Origin: Weimeria sp002480925
GTDB taxonomy: Bacteria > Bacillota > Clostridia > Lachnospirales > Lachnospiraceae
Length of the DNA stretch: 64,000 bases
Reading direction: 5' to 3'
Assembly (NCBI RefSeq): GCF_052064335.1
Contig: NZ_JBQHVU010000004.1
Span: forward strand, 62,001-126,000
In this document: piece after piece, positions 54,422 through 62,945 of the stretch
Position numbering within the stretch: position 1 is the stretch's first letter
Layout of the letters: every line of letters starts with the position of its first letter
Notes under the pieces: model-generated
The model's database searches: none
Seen by the model: the letters and a program-made list of their open reading frames with translations, nothing else
Told to the model about the DNA's origin: nothing
Program-made: the position numbers and the translations under genes

Positions 54422-55402
54422 TTGGAAGAGATTAGTCTGCAGGTTCCTGAAAAGGACTTAAGAAATATTTTCGGTGAGTTTGATTCACATGTGAAGCTGC
54501 TGGAAAAGGAGCTCTCTGTCTCATTTATATTAAGAGGCGATCAGGTCAAGCTGTCCGGCCAAGATACAGACAGGGCCAGGAAGGTATTTGATGAGCTTCT
54601 GCTTTTGTCTAAGAGAGGTCACCAGATCACAGACTCAGATGTCAGATATGCACTTTCTATAGAGGATAAGACGGATGCAGATACGCATCCACTGGTCACG
54701 CTTGATTCGGATGTGATCTGCCATACCGTATCCGGAAGACCGGTAAAGCCAAAGACTCTTGGACAGAAGGAATATGTGGATACTATAAGAAAGAGGATGA
54801 TCACCTTCGGAGTCGGACCTGCAGGAACAGGAAAGACCTATCTGGCAATGGCGATAGGTATCACAGCCTTTCTTCATGAGGAGGTAGAGAGGATAATCCT
54901 TACCCGTCCTGCTATAGAGGCAGGCGAGAAGCTGGGATTTTTGCCCGGAGATCTCCAGTCCAAGATCGACCCGTATCTTCGTCCGCTCTACGATGCGCTC
55001 TATCAGATAATGGGAGCCGAGACCTTCCAGAGAAATATGGAAAAGGGCACCATAGAGGTAGCACCTCTTGCCTATATGAGAGGCCGTACCCTTGATAATG
55101 CCTTTATAATCCTCGATGAGGCCCAGAATACAACACCTGCTCAGATGAAGATGTTTCTTACCAGGATAGGCTTCGGAAGCAAGGCGGTGATCACAGGTGA
55201 TGCGACTCAGAAGGATCTGCCGGCCGGAAGCAAGAGCGGACTGGATGTGGCCCTTAGGGTACTTCGCAGAGTTGATGAGATCGGAGTAGTAAGGCTTACA
55301 GGAGCAGATGTCGTGCGGCATCCTCTTGTACAAAAAATAGTAAAAGCTTATGAAGAATATGAGGAAAAAACGAAGGCAGCAGGAAAACGTCGCAGACACT
55401 GA
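54422..55402 (+). CDS. phoH: PhoH-family ATPase
   Basis: PhoH-like proteins are P-loop ATPases linked to RNA metabolism. The 326-aa product has a KH-like N-terminal region (about residues 1-110), the P-loop GPAGTGKTYLA, LTRPAIEAGEKLGFLPGD, and Walker B IILDEAQNTTP. It starts with TTG at 54422, immediately after the preceding stop, with GGAGG 11 bases before. It heads the conserved phoH, membrane-HD, ybeY order found in many Firmicutes. Confidence 0.93.
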   Translation: MEEISLQVPEKDLRNIFGEFDSHVKLLEKELSVSFILRGDQVKLSGQDTDRARKVFDELLLLSKRGHQITDSDVRYALSIEDKTDADTHPLVTLDSDVICHTVSGRPVKPKTLGQKEYVDTIRKRMITFGVGPAGTGKTYLAMAIGITAFLHEEVERIILTRPAIEAGEKLGFLPGDLQSKIDPYLRPLYDALYQIMGAETFQRNMEKGTIEVAPLAYMRGRTLDNAFIILDEAQNTTPAQMKMFLTRIGFGSKAVITGDATQKDLPAGSKSGLDVALRVLRRVDEIGVVRLTGADVVRHPLVQKIVKAYEEYEEKTKAAGKRRRH

Positions 55403-56612
55403 GGCAGTAAGGATAGAAAAGACTTATACGACAGAGATAAGGCTTCATCCCAGACGGGTAATGATGACAGTCATCATTATTTCAGTAAGCGTGATAGCTG
55501 CCTGTCTCTATGCCTACAGAGGCGGACTGGCAACAGGAGGCGTCCTCTGCGAGGCTCTGGTCATCCTTCCGCTCTGTCTTACCTTTGCCCTTTTCATGAT
55601 AAACGAGAGAAGGTCAGGAAGACTCTGGTATGATGATACCGAGTACGAGCCCTTTACAGTATTATATGTGATAGCAGAGGGACTATTATTTGTCCTGACA
55701 TTTTTCCTGCCTGACTATCTATCTCCTGTCATGATAGTGGCTCTTCTTCTTTCGTCGTTTAGGAACAGATTGCTTTCGATGACCGGCTCATTTATCATAA
55801 TAAGCTCCTTTGTCTTCGGCTTGGGCTCGGATATGCATACGGTCTGTATTCTCTATTGTGAGGCGGTCATAGCGGTAATGCTTTCATCTGTAATAACAGA
55901 GGCCAGTGGAGCTGACAGGGCCTTCCTTTCAGTAATGACAGCCTCGGTCCAGTTCATCCTGCCCCTGTCGGGAAGATATTTCAGTAAGCTTTCTCTGGAA
56001 AGGACTGATCTGATCTATGCGGCAATAGAGGCGACTGCTACAGCAATCTACGGAGTCCTTATCATGCCGGCTGTGACTGGATGGGTAGGCCGGGAGAGAA
56101 GATACAGCTATCAGACCATAATAGATAACGATTATCCTCTGATAGAGGATATAAAGCTTTTTTCGGCAGATGAGTATGAGAGGGCAAGGAAGCTGTCAGT
56201 CCTTTCCCTGAAGGCAGCTCAGGAGATAGGAGCAGATCCTTATCTTGCAGCCGCAGGCGGACTCTACTACAGGGTAGGCCTGATAAGGGGTGATAAGGAG
56301 ATAGACTGTGCAATGGAGATAGCCGCAGAGAACGGCTTTCCGGAGAAGCTTACAGCCATACTCTATGAGTATCAGGGACTGATACGTCGGCCTACGACAA
56401 GGGAATCAGCCATAGTCCATATGTGTGATTCGGTGATAAGACGGCTGGATGCCATATCGAGAAAGGGAGATCAGATGGAGAGCGGCTGGAACAAGCAGAT
56501 GCTTATCTATCAGGCCTTCAATGACCTTTCGCTTTCAGGAATATATGACGATTCCGGGATTTCCATAAACCAGTTCCTGCGTATCAGGGACAGGCTCGTA
56601 AAAGAGCTCTGA
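55350..56612 (+). CDS. Short PgpH/YqfF-like 7TM protein with degenerate HD domain
   Basis: At this locus Firmicutes usually carry PgpH, a 7TM-HD c-di-AMP phosphodiesterase of about 700 aa or more. This 420-aa product keeps about seven membrane helices (residues 37-245) and a C-terminal HD-like helical domain (255-420), but lacks the large extracellular region. The metal ligands are gone: the place of YHHS reads YERA (276-279) and the place of YHDIGK reads YYRVGL (306-311). The scaffold around is kept (KAAQEIGADPYLAAAGGLYY; ESAIVHMCDSV). It overlaps phoH by 53 bases and has no clear ribosome site, so the exact start is uncertain. It is probably not a hydrolase and may be a sensor or binding protein. 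Confidence 0.75.
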   Translation: MKNMRKKRRQQENVADTEAVRIEKTYTTEIRLHPRRVMMTVIIISVSVIAACLYAYRGGLATGGVLCEALVILPLCLTFALFMINERRSGRLWYDDTEYEPFTVLYVIAEGLLFVLTFFLPDYLSPVMIVALLLSSFRNRLLSMTGSFIIISSFVFGLGSDMHTVCILYCEAVIAVMLSSVITEASGADRAFLSVMTASVQFILPLSGRYFSKLSLERTDLIYAAIEATATAIYGVLIMPAVTGWVGRERRYSYQTIIDNDYPLIEDIKLFSADEYERARKLSVLSLKAAQEIGADPYLAAAGGLYYRVGLIRGDKEIDCAMEIAAENGFPEKLTAILYEYQGLIRRPTTRESAIVHMCDSVIRRLDAISRKGDQMESGWNKQMLIYQAFNDLSLSGIYDDSGISINQFLRIRDRLVKEL

Positions 56613-56640
56613 CATTTTTGATTTATTAAAGGATAGAACA

Positions 56641-57138
56641 ATGACCTTACTGATTGATGATCTCGTAACAGATGGACTTGACTCTGACTATAAGGAGCTT
56701 GCAGAGTCGGTGATAAGTGAAACGCTTGACCTTTTATCCTTCCCTTATCCTGTCCAGGTCTCCCTGTCACTGGTAAGCGAGGAGGAGATCCATGTAGAAA
56801 ACAAGGAGTTTCGGAATGTGGACCGGGTGACTGATGTCCTGTCTTTTCCAATGCTTACCTTTCCGGCACCGGGAGACTTTTCCTTTATTGATGAATGTGA
56901 TGATATAAGGGATCCGGATACAGGAGAGGTGGTCCTGGGAGATATAGTCCTCTGCACCAGGAAAGTCATTGATCAGGCAGCAGAATTCGGCCACCCGGTC
57001 AGAAGAGAATATGCCTTTCTGATAGCTCACAGTATGCTCCATCTGCTGGGCTATGATCATGTGAGGTCAGACGAGGCAAAGGAGATGGAGAGATTAGAGG
57101 ACCAGATACTAAATGGTCTGGGAATCGGAAGGGACTGA
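56641..57138 (+). CDS. ybeY: Endoribonuclease YbeY (rRNA maturation)
   Basis: YbeY is a metal-dependent RNase for 16S rRNA maturation and quality control. The 165-aa product has the three-histidine motif AHSMLHLLGYDH and the RNVDRVTDVLSFP segment. Length is typical. AGGA lies before ATG 56641. It completes the phoH cluster and its stop is four bases before the flippase start. Confidence 0.95.
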   Translation: MTLLIDDLVTDGLDSDYKELAESVISETLDLLSFPYPVQVSLSLVSEEEIHVENKEFRNVDRVTDVLSFPMLTFPAPGDFSFIDECDDIRDPDTGEVVLGDIVLCTRKVIDQAAEFGHPVRREYAFLIAHSMLHLLGYDHVRSDEAKEMERLEDQILNGLGIGRD

Positions 57139-57142
57139 CGAG

Positions 57143-58798
57143 ATGAGCCGTGCCAAAAAGAGCGATGTGAACTTTCTGATGCAGGGGTCGCTGCTTGCGG
57201 TTGCCTCGATAATAAGCAGGGTGATAGGCCTTGTCTACAGGCTGCCGCTCACAGCCATAATAGGCAAGGAGGGAAACAACTATTACGGGACAGCATTCGA
57301 GATCTACAATCTGATCCTGCTTATATCCTCATACAGTATTCCTCTTGCAGTCTCAAAGCTTGTAGCGACAAGGATGGCAGAGGGTCAGGTGAGAAATGCC
57401 TGGAGATTCTTGAAGGGAGCTCTTCTTTTTGCTACGGTAAGCGGAGGAAGCTTCGCTCTTGTCGTATGGTTCGGAGCGGATTTCTTTACAGCAAGGCTTC
57501 TTGCGACCCCTCTGGCTTCTATAGCCCTAAAGGTCCTGGCCCCGGTCATATTTCTTGTGGCTATAGCAGGAGTCCTGCGCGGATTTTTCCAGGGGCTAAA
57601 CAGCATGATGCCTACGGCCCTGTCTCAGATAGCAGAGCAGATAGTAAATGCTGTGGTATCAGTGGTTGCCGCATATTTCCTTTATTCCTTCGGAGCAAAG
57701 GCCGGAGCTGTGCTTGGAGATAAAGCTGAGTATGCTGCGGCCTGGGGAGCTGCCGGAGGAACTCTTGGTACAGCCATGGGAGCCCTTACATCCCTGGCAT
57801 TTCTTATCTTTGTGATATCAATCTACAGTAAGCGCTTCAGGCGGATGATGAGAAAGGATAAGACAGGAGGCCATGAGAAATACGGGGATATCCTCTGGTT
57901 GCTCCTTTCTACTATAGTTCCTGTCCTTCTGTCAACGACACTTTATAATATCTCCTCTATAATAGATCAGGCAATCTTTAAGAACTATGCTCTCTTTCAG
58001 GGCATAAAGCAGCATACGATAGATGTCTGGTGGGGTGTCTATGCCGGACAGTATAGGGTTATAATAAATGTGCCTATTTCTATAGCTTCATCGATAGCAG
58101 CCTCATCGGTACCGGCACTCATCACCTCCTATAAGGGAGGGAATATGGCAGATGTAAGAGCAAAGATCCATTCTGCGACAAGATTTATAATGGTAATAGC
58201 CTTTCCATGTACGATCGGGATCTTCGCACTGGCAGGTCCTGTCCAGAGACTTCTTTTCTCTGATACGGATCCTACCTCTGCATATATGCTTATGGTAGGA
58301 GCAGTATCGGTACTTTTCTATTCTCTTTCCACCCTAAGCAACGGACTTCTGCAGGGAATAGACAAGCTTAGAATACCGGTAAAGAATGCAGCGATCTCGC
58401 TTGTCCTTCAGGCTGTCTTTCTCGTCGGGGCAATGCAGCTTTTCAACCTTGGAATCTATGCTGTGATACTGGCGAATGCCTTCTATGCGTTTCTTATGTG
58501 CCTGCTGAATGGGAGGGCAGTGATAAAGTATTCGGGGACCCATCAGGACGTGAGGTCTACCTATATTACCCCTCTTGCAGGGTCAGTCATAATGGGAATA
58601 GCAGTCTATCTGGTCTATATACTGGCAGAGGGCCTTACAGGTTCAAATGCGCTTGGAACCATACTTGCATTCTTTGCGGGTGTATTCGTATACTTTGTAG
58701 TGATGCTTCTGCTAAAGGGGATCACAGAGGAGGAGCTAAGGCGTATACCTCATGGAAACAGGCTTATTGCCATAGCTGAAAGGATGCATCTTCTCTAA
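57143..58798 (+). CDS. MurJ/SpoVB-like polysaccharide flippase (MOP superfamily)
   Basis: Such proteins flip lipid-linked sugars for wall or capsule synthesis. The 551-aa product has about fourteen membrane helices and starts LMQGSLLAVASIISRVIGLV, typical of the SpoVB/YtgP branch of Firmicutes. ATG 57143 is used because it follows AAGGGA and the ybeY stop; ATG 57113 would lie inside ybeY. The lipid substrate cannot be read. The stop and the next start share a base (TAATG). Confidence 0.88.
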   Translation: MSRAKKSDVNFLMQGSLLAVASIISRVIGLVYRLPLTAIIGKEGNNYYGTAFEIYNLILLISSYSIPLAVSKLVATRMAEGQVRNAWRFLKGALLFATVSGGSFALVVWFGADFFTARLLATPLASIALKVLAPVIFLVAIAGVLRGFFQGLNSMMPTALSQIAEQIVNAVVSVVAAYFLYSFGAKAGAVLGDKAEYAAAWGAAGGTLGTAMGALTSLAFLIFVISIYSKRFRRMMRKDKTGGHEKYGDILWLLLSTIVPVLLSTTLYNISSIIDQAIFKNYALFQGIKQHTIDVWWGVYAGQYRVIINVPISIASSIAASSVPALITSYKGGNMADVRAKIHSATRFIMVIAFPCTIGIFALAGPVQRLLFSDTDPTSAYMLMVGAVSVLFYSLSTLSNGLLQGIDKLRIPVKNAAISLVLQAVFLVGAMQLFNLGIYAVILANAFYAFLMCLLNGRAVIKYSGTHQDVRSTYITPLAGSVIMGIAVYLVYILAEGLTGSNALGTILAFFAGVFVYFVVMLLLKGITEEELRRIPHGNRLIAIAERMHLL

Positions 58799-59982
58799 TG
58801 AAAGAAATCATAGTCATAGGAGGCGGCCCTGCCGGCCTCATGGCCTCGATCACTGCCGCAGAGGGAGGCGGCAGGGTCATGATCCTTGAAAAAAACAGCG
58901 AGGCCGGAAGAAAGATCCTTTCTACCGGAAACGGCAGATGTAATTTCACAAACAGACATATGGATGCTTGCTGCTACAATACTGATGACAGGAAGCGGAT
59001 GATGGCTGTGATAGATGCCTTCGGAAACGAGGCTCTGATCGACTTCTTCAGGGACTTAGGAGTCATGACGACAGAAAGGGATGGATGGTGCTACCCGGCA
59101 AGCCTCTCGGCTGAGTCCATACAGCTCGCTCTTATATCAAGGGCAGAGCGGCTCGGGGTAAAGATAAAGGGAGGAAAGACAGTAAGAGGTATCAGGAAAA
59201 AGACAAACAGATTTCTTGTCGATACGGATGGATACTCATATGAGTCTGATGCAGTGATACTCTCAACTGGTGGTCTGGCCTCTCCCGGCTCAGGAAGCAG
59301 CGGGGATGGCTTTTCATTTCTAAGTGAGCTTGGGGTCGGGCTTATTGATCCCTCTCCAGCCCTTGTCCCGCTGGTGACAGAGGATTCTTTTCTTAAAAAA
59401 GCATCAGGAGTAAGAGTTGATGCAGGGCTTACTCTTCTAATAGAAGGCAAAGAGGCAGGAAGCTCTTATGGCAACCTGCAGATCACGGATTTCGGGATAT
59501 CGGGTATTCCTGTCTTTCAGCTGTCCTCAAAGGCAGTAAGAGCCCTTGATCAGGGAAAGGATGTTGAGATAGCTGTTGACCTGCTCCCTGAGATAGAGGA
59601 GAGTGCCATATATGAATATATGCAGATGGCAGCAGAGAGCCTTAAGGAAACAGACATGACCTGGCTATTAGTCAGTGGCTTTTTTCCAAGAAAGCTTGCC
59701 AAGGCCCTGATGGGAAAGAGCATGACTATAGGAGAATGGGATGGACGTCCTCCAAGGACAAGGGGTATAGTCCTTAGGATAAAGGGATCAAAGGGCTTCG
59801 GGTCGGCCCAGACCACATCGGGCGGAGTGCCGTTTAGTGAGCTGTCTTGCGACCTGTCGATAAAAGGGATCCCGGGACTTTTCGTCTGCGGAGAGATAGT
59901 CGATGTGGATGGGATCTGCGGAGGCTATAATCTGCAGTGGGCATTTTCATCAGGCCATGCTGCCGGAAAGGGTGTCCTATGA
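58798..59982 (+). CDS. HI0933/BaiN-type FAD-dependent oxidoreductase
   Basis: This family of flavoproteins is wide-spread; characterised members reduce various substrates but the natural one is often unknown. The 394-aa product has an FAD-binding GGGPAGLMASITAAEGGG, a second conserved segment STGNGRCNFTN, and the C-terminal VCGEIVDVDGICGGYNLQWA. Length is typical. It is tightly coupled to the flippase before and miaA after (ATGA overlap). Confidence 0.9.
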   Translation: MKEIIVIGGGPAGLMASITAAEGGGRVMILEKNSEAGRKILSTGNGRCNFTNRHMDACCYNTDDRKRMMAVIDAFGNEALIDFFRDLGVMTTERDGWCYPASLSAESIQLALISRAERLGVKIKGGKTVRGIRKKTNRFLVDTDGYSYESDAVILSTGGLASPGSGSSGDGFSFLSELGVGLIDPSPALVPLVTEDSFLKKASGVRVDAGLTLLIEGKEAGSSYGNLQITDFGISGIPVFQLSSKAVRALDQGKDVEIAVDLLPEIEESAIYEYMQMAAESLKETDMTWLLVSGFFPRKLAKALMGKSMTIGEWDGRPPRTRGIVLRIKGSKGFGSAQTTSGGVPFSELSCDLSIKGIPGLFVCGEIVDVDGICGGYNLQWAFSSGHAAGKGVL

Positions 59983-60911
59983 ATAAGCTAATAATCATTT
60001 CAGGTCCTACAGCAGTAGGAAAATCAGCTGCATCCGTTGCTCTGGCAAGGATGATTAAGGGTTCAGTGATCTCAGCTGACTCAATGCAGGTCTACAGGGG
60101 CATGGATATAGGAACAGCCAAGATCACAAGAAGAGAGATGCATGGAGTAAGGCACTTCGGGATCGATATACTAGAGCCCGAGGAGAATTATGATGTGACA
60201 GAGTTTGTCTCCATGGCAAAGGGCGCTATGGAGAGGATCTATGGTGACGGAGAGATACCGATAATATGCGGTGGGACCGGATTCTATATCCAGGCCCTGG
60301 CCTATGGCATAGACTTCGGTGAGGAGGATGGAGATACCGCCTTTCGCGACAGCCTCTGGGAATACGCAAGGGAGCATGGAAATGAGGCCCTGCATCAGAG
60401 ACTTTTCAATGTAGATCCCAGGAGCGCAGAAAGGATCCCTGCCGGAAACGTAAAGAGGGTAATAAGGGCCATAGAGTATTACCGTATCCACGGAGAGAAG
60501 ATCTCAGACCATAACGACGGGCAGAGGAAGAAAAGCTCTCCCTATGATCTGTCCTTTTTTGTGATAACAGATGACAGGAAGAAGCTTTATGAGCGGATCG
60601 ATAAAAGAGTGGACGCCATGATAGAGGCAGGTCTTGTCGATGAGGCCCGATTGATATATGACCGGATAGGAGAAAGGGACTGTACTGCTGCAAAGGCCAT
60701 AGGCTATCGCGAGCTGTTTTCATATTTTCGAAAAGAGACTACGCTTGATAGGGCAATAGAGCTTATAAAGCAGGATTCCAGACACTTCGCCAAGAGACAG
60801 CTGACATTTTTCAGGCGCTATCCCGAGGTGATCTGGATCGACAGAAGAGACTTCGCAGACACAGAGGAAATAGCTGGGTTCATCAAGGAAAAGGCCGGTA
60901 TCGATAGGTAA
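59979..60911 (+). CDS. miaA: tRNA dimethylallyltransferase
   Basis: MiaA adds an isopentenyl group to A37 of tRNAs reading UNN codons. The 310-aa product has the P-loop GPTAVGKSAAS, SADSMQVYRGMDIGTAK, GGTGFYIQAL and the C-terminal FAKRQLTFFRR. ATG 59979 overlaps the previous stop by four bases. The bases after its stop hold a partial copy of its own last codons (60949-60992). Confidence 0.95.
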   Translation: MNKLIIISGPTAVGKSAASVALARMIKGSVISADSMQVYRGMDIGTAKITRREMHGVRHFGIDILEPEENYDVTEFVSMAKGAMERIYGDGEIPIICGGTGFYIQALAYGIDFGEEDGDTAFRDSLWEYAREHGNEALHQRLFNVDPRSAERIPAGNVKRVIRAIEYYRIHGEKISDHNDGQRKKSSPYDLSFFVITDDRKKLYERIDKRVDAMIEAGLVDEARLIYDRIGERDCTAAKAIGYRELFSYFRKETTLDRAIELIKQDSRHFAKRQLTFFRRYPEVIWIDRRDFADTEEIAGFIKEKAGIDR

Positions 60912-60948
60912 AAAAACAGCTGTAATCATCAGAGCGGTATCGGTGCGT

Positions 60949-60992
60949 GAGGAAATAGCTGGATTCATCAGCGCAAAGAATGGTATTGGTTC
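60949..60992 (+). repeat. Partial copy of the miaA 3' end
   Basis: GAGGAAATAGCTGGATTCAT at 60949 matches 60864 in miaA with a single change over 22 bases, and weaker similarity continues for about 20 more. The copy is offset by 85 bases and lies in the spacer before the next gene, so it looks like a small tandem duplication. Confidence 0.65.
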
Positions 60993-62627
60993 ATGGGTAT
61001 TGTAATAGATAATATAAAGCTTACTCCATTTGAGGACGAAAAAAAGGGACTTCTTCGCGAGGCGGCGGGGCGGCTTCGTATAAGCGAGAAGGCGATCGAC
61101 AGGCTTACTATCCTTAGGAAATCTGTCGATGCAAGGAAGAAACCTGACGTCGTTCTTTTATACCAGGTAGCCGTTTTTGGAGCCTTCAACGAAAAGAAGC
61201 TCCTGACAGATCGCCATATAAAAAATATTAGAAGATACGAGAAAAAAGTATATAGGATAAAACATAAGACCTCAGACCTCGCACCTCACACCTCACACCT
61301 CACACCTCTCACCTCACAAAAACGCCCTGTAGTCGTAGGCTTAGGTCCTGCCGGTCTTTTCGCGGGACTTATCCTCGCTGAGGAGGGCCGCTCTCCTATT
61401 ATAATAGAAAGAGGAGAACCGGGTGAGAAGAGAAAGGCCGATGTAGAGGAATTCTTCAGGACAGGTCACCTCCGTCCTGACTCCAATGTCCAGTTCGGAG
61501 AGGGAGGGGCAGGAGCCTTTTCTGACGGCAAGCTTAATACAGGAGTCCATGACAGGGAGGGCCGCAACAGGTTCGTGCTTGAGACCTTTGTGAAATACGG
61601 CGCGCCGGAGGAGATACTCTATGACGCAAAGCCTCATATAGGGACAGACCGCCTTACTGGCGTGATAGGCAACATAAGAAGAGCCATAGAGGAAAAGGGC
61701 GGTGAGGTCAGATTCCAGACCAGGCTTAGCAGGATCATAATAGAGTCATCTCATGTAAGAGGCATAGAGACAGAACATAATGGAGTGATAGACCAGATAG
61801 AGACAGATGATCTGATCCTGGCCATAGGACATTCAGCCAGGGATACCTTTTATCAGCTCTATAGTCAGGGAGTCCCTATGCAGGCAAAGGAATTTGCCGT
61901 AGGCTTTCGTGTCGAGCATCCTCAGGACTTCATCAGCCGGGCCCAGTACGGAGACCAAGCAGCAGCGGTCCTTCCGCCAGCACCCTATCGCCTGTCCATG
62001 AATGGAGAAAGGCGGCATGTCTATTCCTTCTGTATGTGTCCGGGCGGTTATGTGGTAAACGCTTCATCTGAGCAGGGCCTTCTGGCTGTAAACGGTATGA
62101 GCGACTACGCCAGAGATTCAGCAAACGCCAATTCCGCTATTGTCGTATCAGTAGGTGACGGGGAATATGACCTGAATGATCCGCTGGGTGCCATAAAGTA
62201 CCAGCGCTCTCTTGAGAAGAGGGCCTATGATCTCTGCGAGGGACTTATCCCCCAGCAGCTTTTTGCAGACTTTGTCTCTGACAAGGAAAGCTCATGCTAC
62301 GGCGACTTCGAATCTCTGACTAAGGGAGGTCATAAGCTTACAAATCTCCGGGGAATATTCTCCCCTGATATAGAAAATGCCTTTATAGAGGGTATGAACT
62401 ATTTCGATAAAAGGATAAAGGGCTTCGCCCGTCCTGATGCGATCCTCAGCGGAGTAGAGAGCCGTACCTCAAGTCCGGTTCGAATACCGCGCGACTCATC
62501 CTTCCAGTCATCAATCCGTGGCCTCTATCCATGCGGAGAGGGCGCCGGCTACGCAGGAGGGATCACATCGGCAGCTATGGATGGTGTGAGAGTGGCTGAA
62601 AGTTTCGAGATGAGAGCGAGCTTATAG
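60993..62627 (+). CDS. FAD-dependent dehydrogenase of the COG2509 type, with repeat-derived insert
   Basis: The 544-aa product has a small N-terminal alpha/beta domain (about 1-85; typical of the family), then a Rossmann FAD site VVVGLGPAGLFAGLILAEEG, the segment NVQFGEGGAGAFSDGKLNTG, and a C-terminal GLYPCGEGAGYAGGITSAAMDG. Between the first two domains, residues about 92-109 (TSDLAPHTSHLTPLTSQ) are encoded by a CACCTC repeat that is intergenic elsewhere. The last eight codons and the stop fall in the hairpin repeat that starts at 62602. The start lacks a strong ribosome site. The substrate is unknown. Confidence 0.85.
   Translation: MGIVIDNIKLTPFEDEKKGLLREAAGRLRISEKAIDRLTILRKSVDARKKPDVVLLYQVAVFGAFNEKKLLTDRHIKNIRRYEKKVYRIKHKTSDLAPHTSHLTPLTSQKRPVVVGLGPAGLFAGLILAEEGRSPIIIERGEPGEKRKADVEEFFRTGHLRPDSNVQFGEGGAGAFSDGKLNTGVHDREGRNRFVLETFVKYGAPEEILYDAKPHIGTDRLTGVIGNIRRAIEEKGGEVRFQTRLSRIIIESSHVRGIETEHNGVIDQIETDDLILAIGHSARDTFYQLYSQGVPMQAKEFAVGFRVEHPQDFISRAQYGDQAAAVLPPAPYRLSMNGERRHVYSFCMCPGGYVVNASSEQGLLAVNGMSDYARDSANANSAIVVSVGDGEYDLNDPLGAIKYQRSLEKRAYDLCEGLIPQQLFADFVSDKESSCYGDFESLTKGGHKLTNLRGIFSPDIENAFIEGMNYFDKRIKGFARPDAILSGVESRTSSPVRIPRDSSFQSSIRGLYPCGEGAGYAGGITSAAMDGVRVAESFEMRASL
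61270..61317. repeat. CACCTC repeat inside the flavoprotein gene
   Basis: The bases run CCTCAGACCTCGCACCTCAC and continue with CACCTCA units, the reverse complement of the fhs-folD spacer repeat (51232-51276). Its length keeps the reading frame open. Confidence 0.75.
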
Positions 62628-62866
62628 CGAAGCTCGAATCCGAAACGAAGCCGTTCTTTGAGATTAATGAGAGCGAGCCATAGGCGAAGCTCGAATTTAG
62701 CGAAAAGAACTTCCTTGTTAGCGAGAACGAGTCGTAGACGAAGTTCGAGCCACAAGCGAGGCCGTTCTCTGAGATTGGTGAGACCGAGCTGATAAGCGAA
62801 GGTCGAACCTAGCGAAGAGAACTTCCTTATAGGCGAAGCTCGAATTTAGCGAAAAGAACTTCCTTA
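62602..62866. repeat. Array of four and a half hairpin repeats with covarying stems
   Basis: Four complete copies (62602-62646, 62653-62710, 62714-62756, 62764-62822) and a 3' half copy (62829-62865, identical over 37 bases to part of copy 2). Outer stems: GTTTCG/CGAAAC, GTTCTTT/AAAGAAC, CTTGT/ACAAG, GTTCTCT/AGAGAAC. Middle stems: GAGC/GCTC, GAGC/GCTC, GAAC/GTTC, GACC/GGTC. Tip stems: GCT/AGC, GCC/GGC, GTC/GAC, GCT/AGC. Stems are joined by GA and GAA internal loops. The sequence changes but the pairing stays. Confidence 0.85.
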
Positions 62867-62945
62867 GCAAAATAGGTCAGAGGTGAGAGGTGTGAGGTTT
62901 TAGGGCCTAGGGTTTAGTGGAGAGAACAGTTATGTTTGTTTGCAG
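62867..62945. other. Spacer with GAGGTG and TAGGG words
   Basis: After the hairpin array come CAGAGGTGAGAGGTGTGAGG (62879-62898) and TTAGGGCCTAGGGTTTAG (62900-62917), pieces of the two other spacer families seen in this window. No gene is present. Confidence 0.5.

Noticed and set aside
54635..55399. 254-codon frame antisense to phoH
   Set aside because: Opposite a conserved ATPase gene, starts without a ribosome site, and the peptide has no domain-like pattern.
62602..62866. CRISPR array
   Set aside because: Units are directly adjacent, vary in sequence, form hairpins and have no unique spacers of constant length; no cas genes are present.
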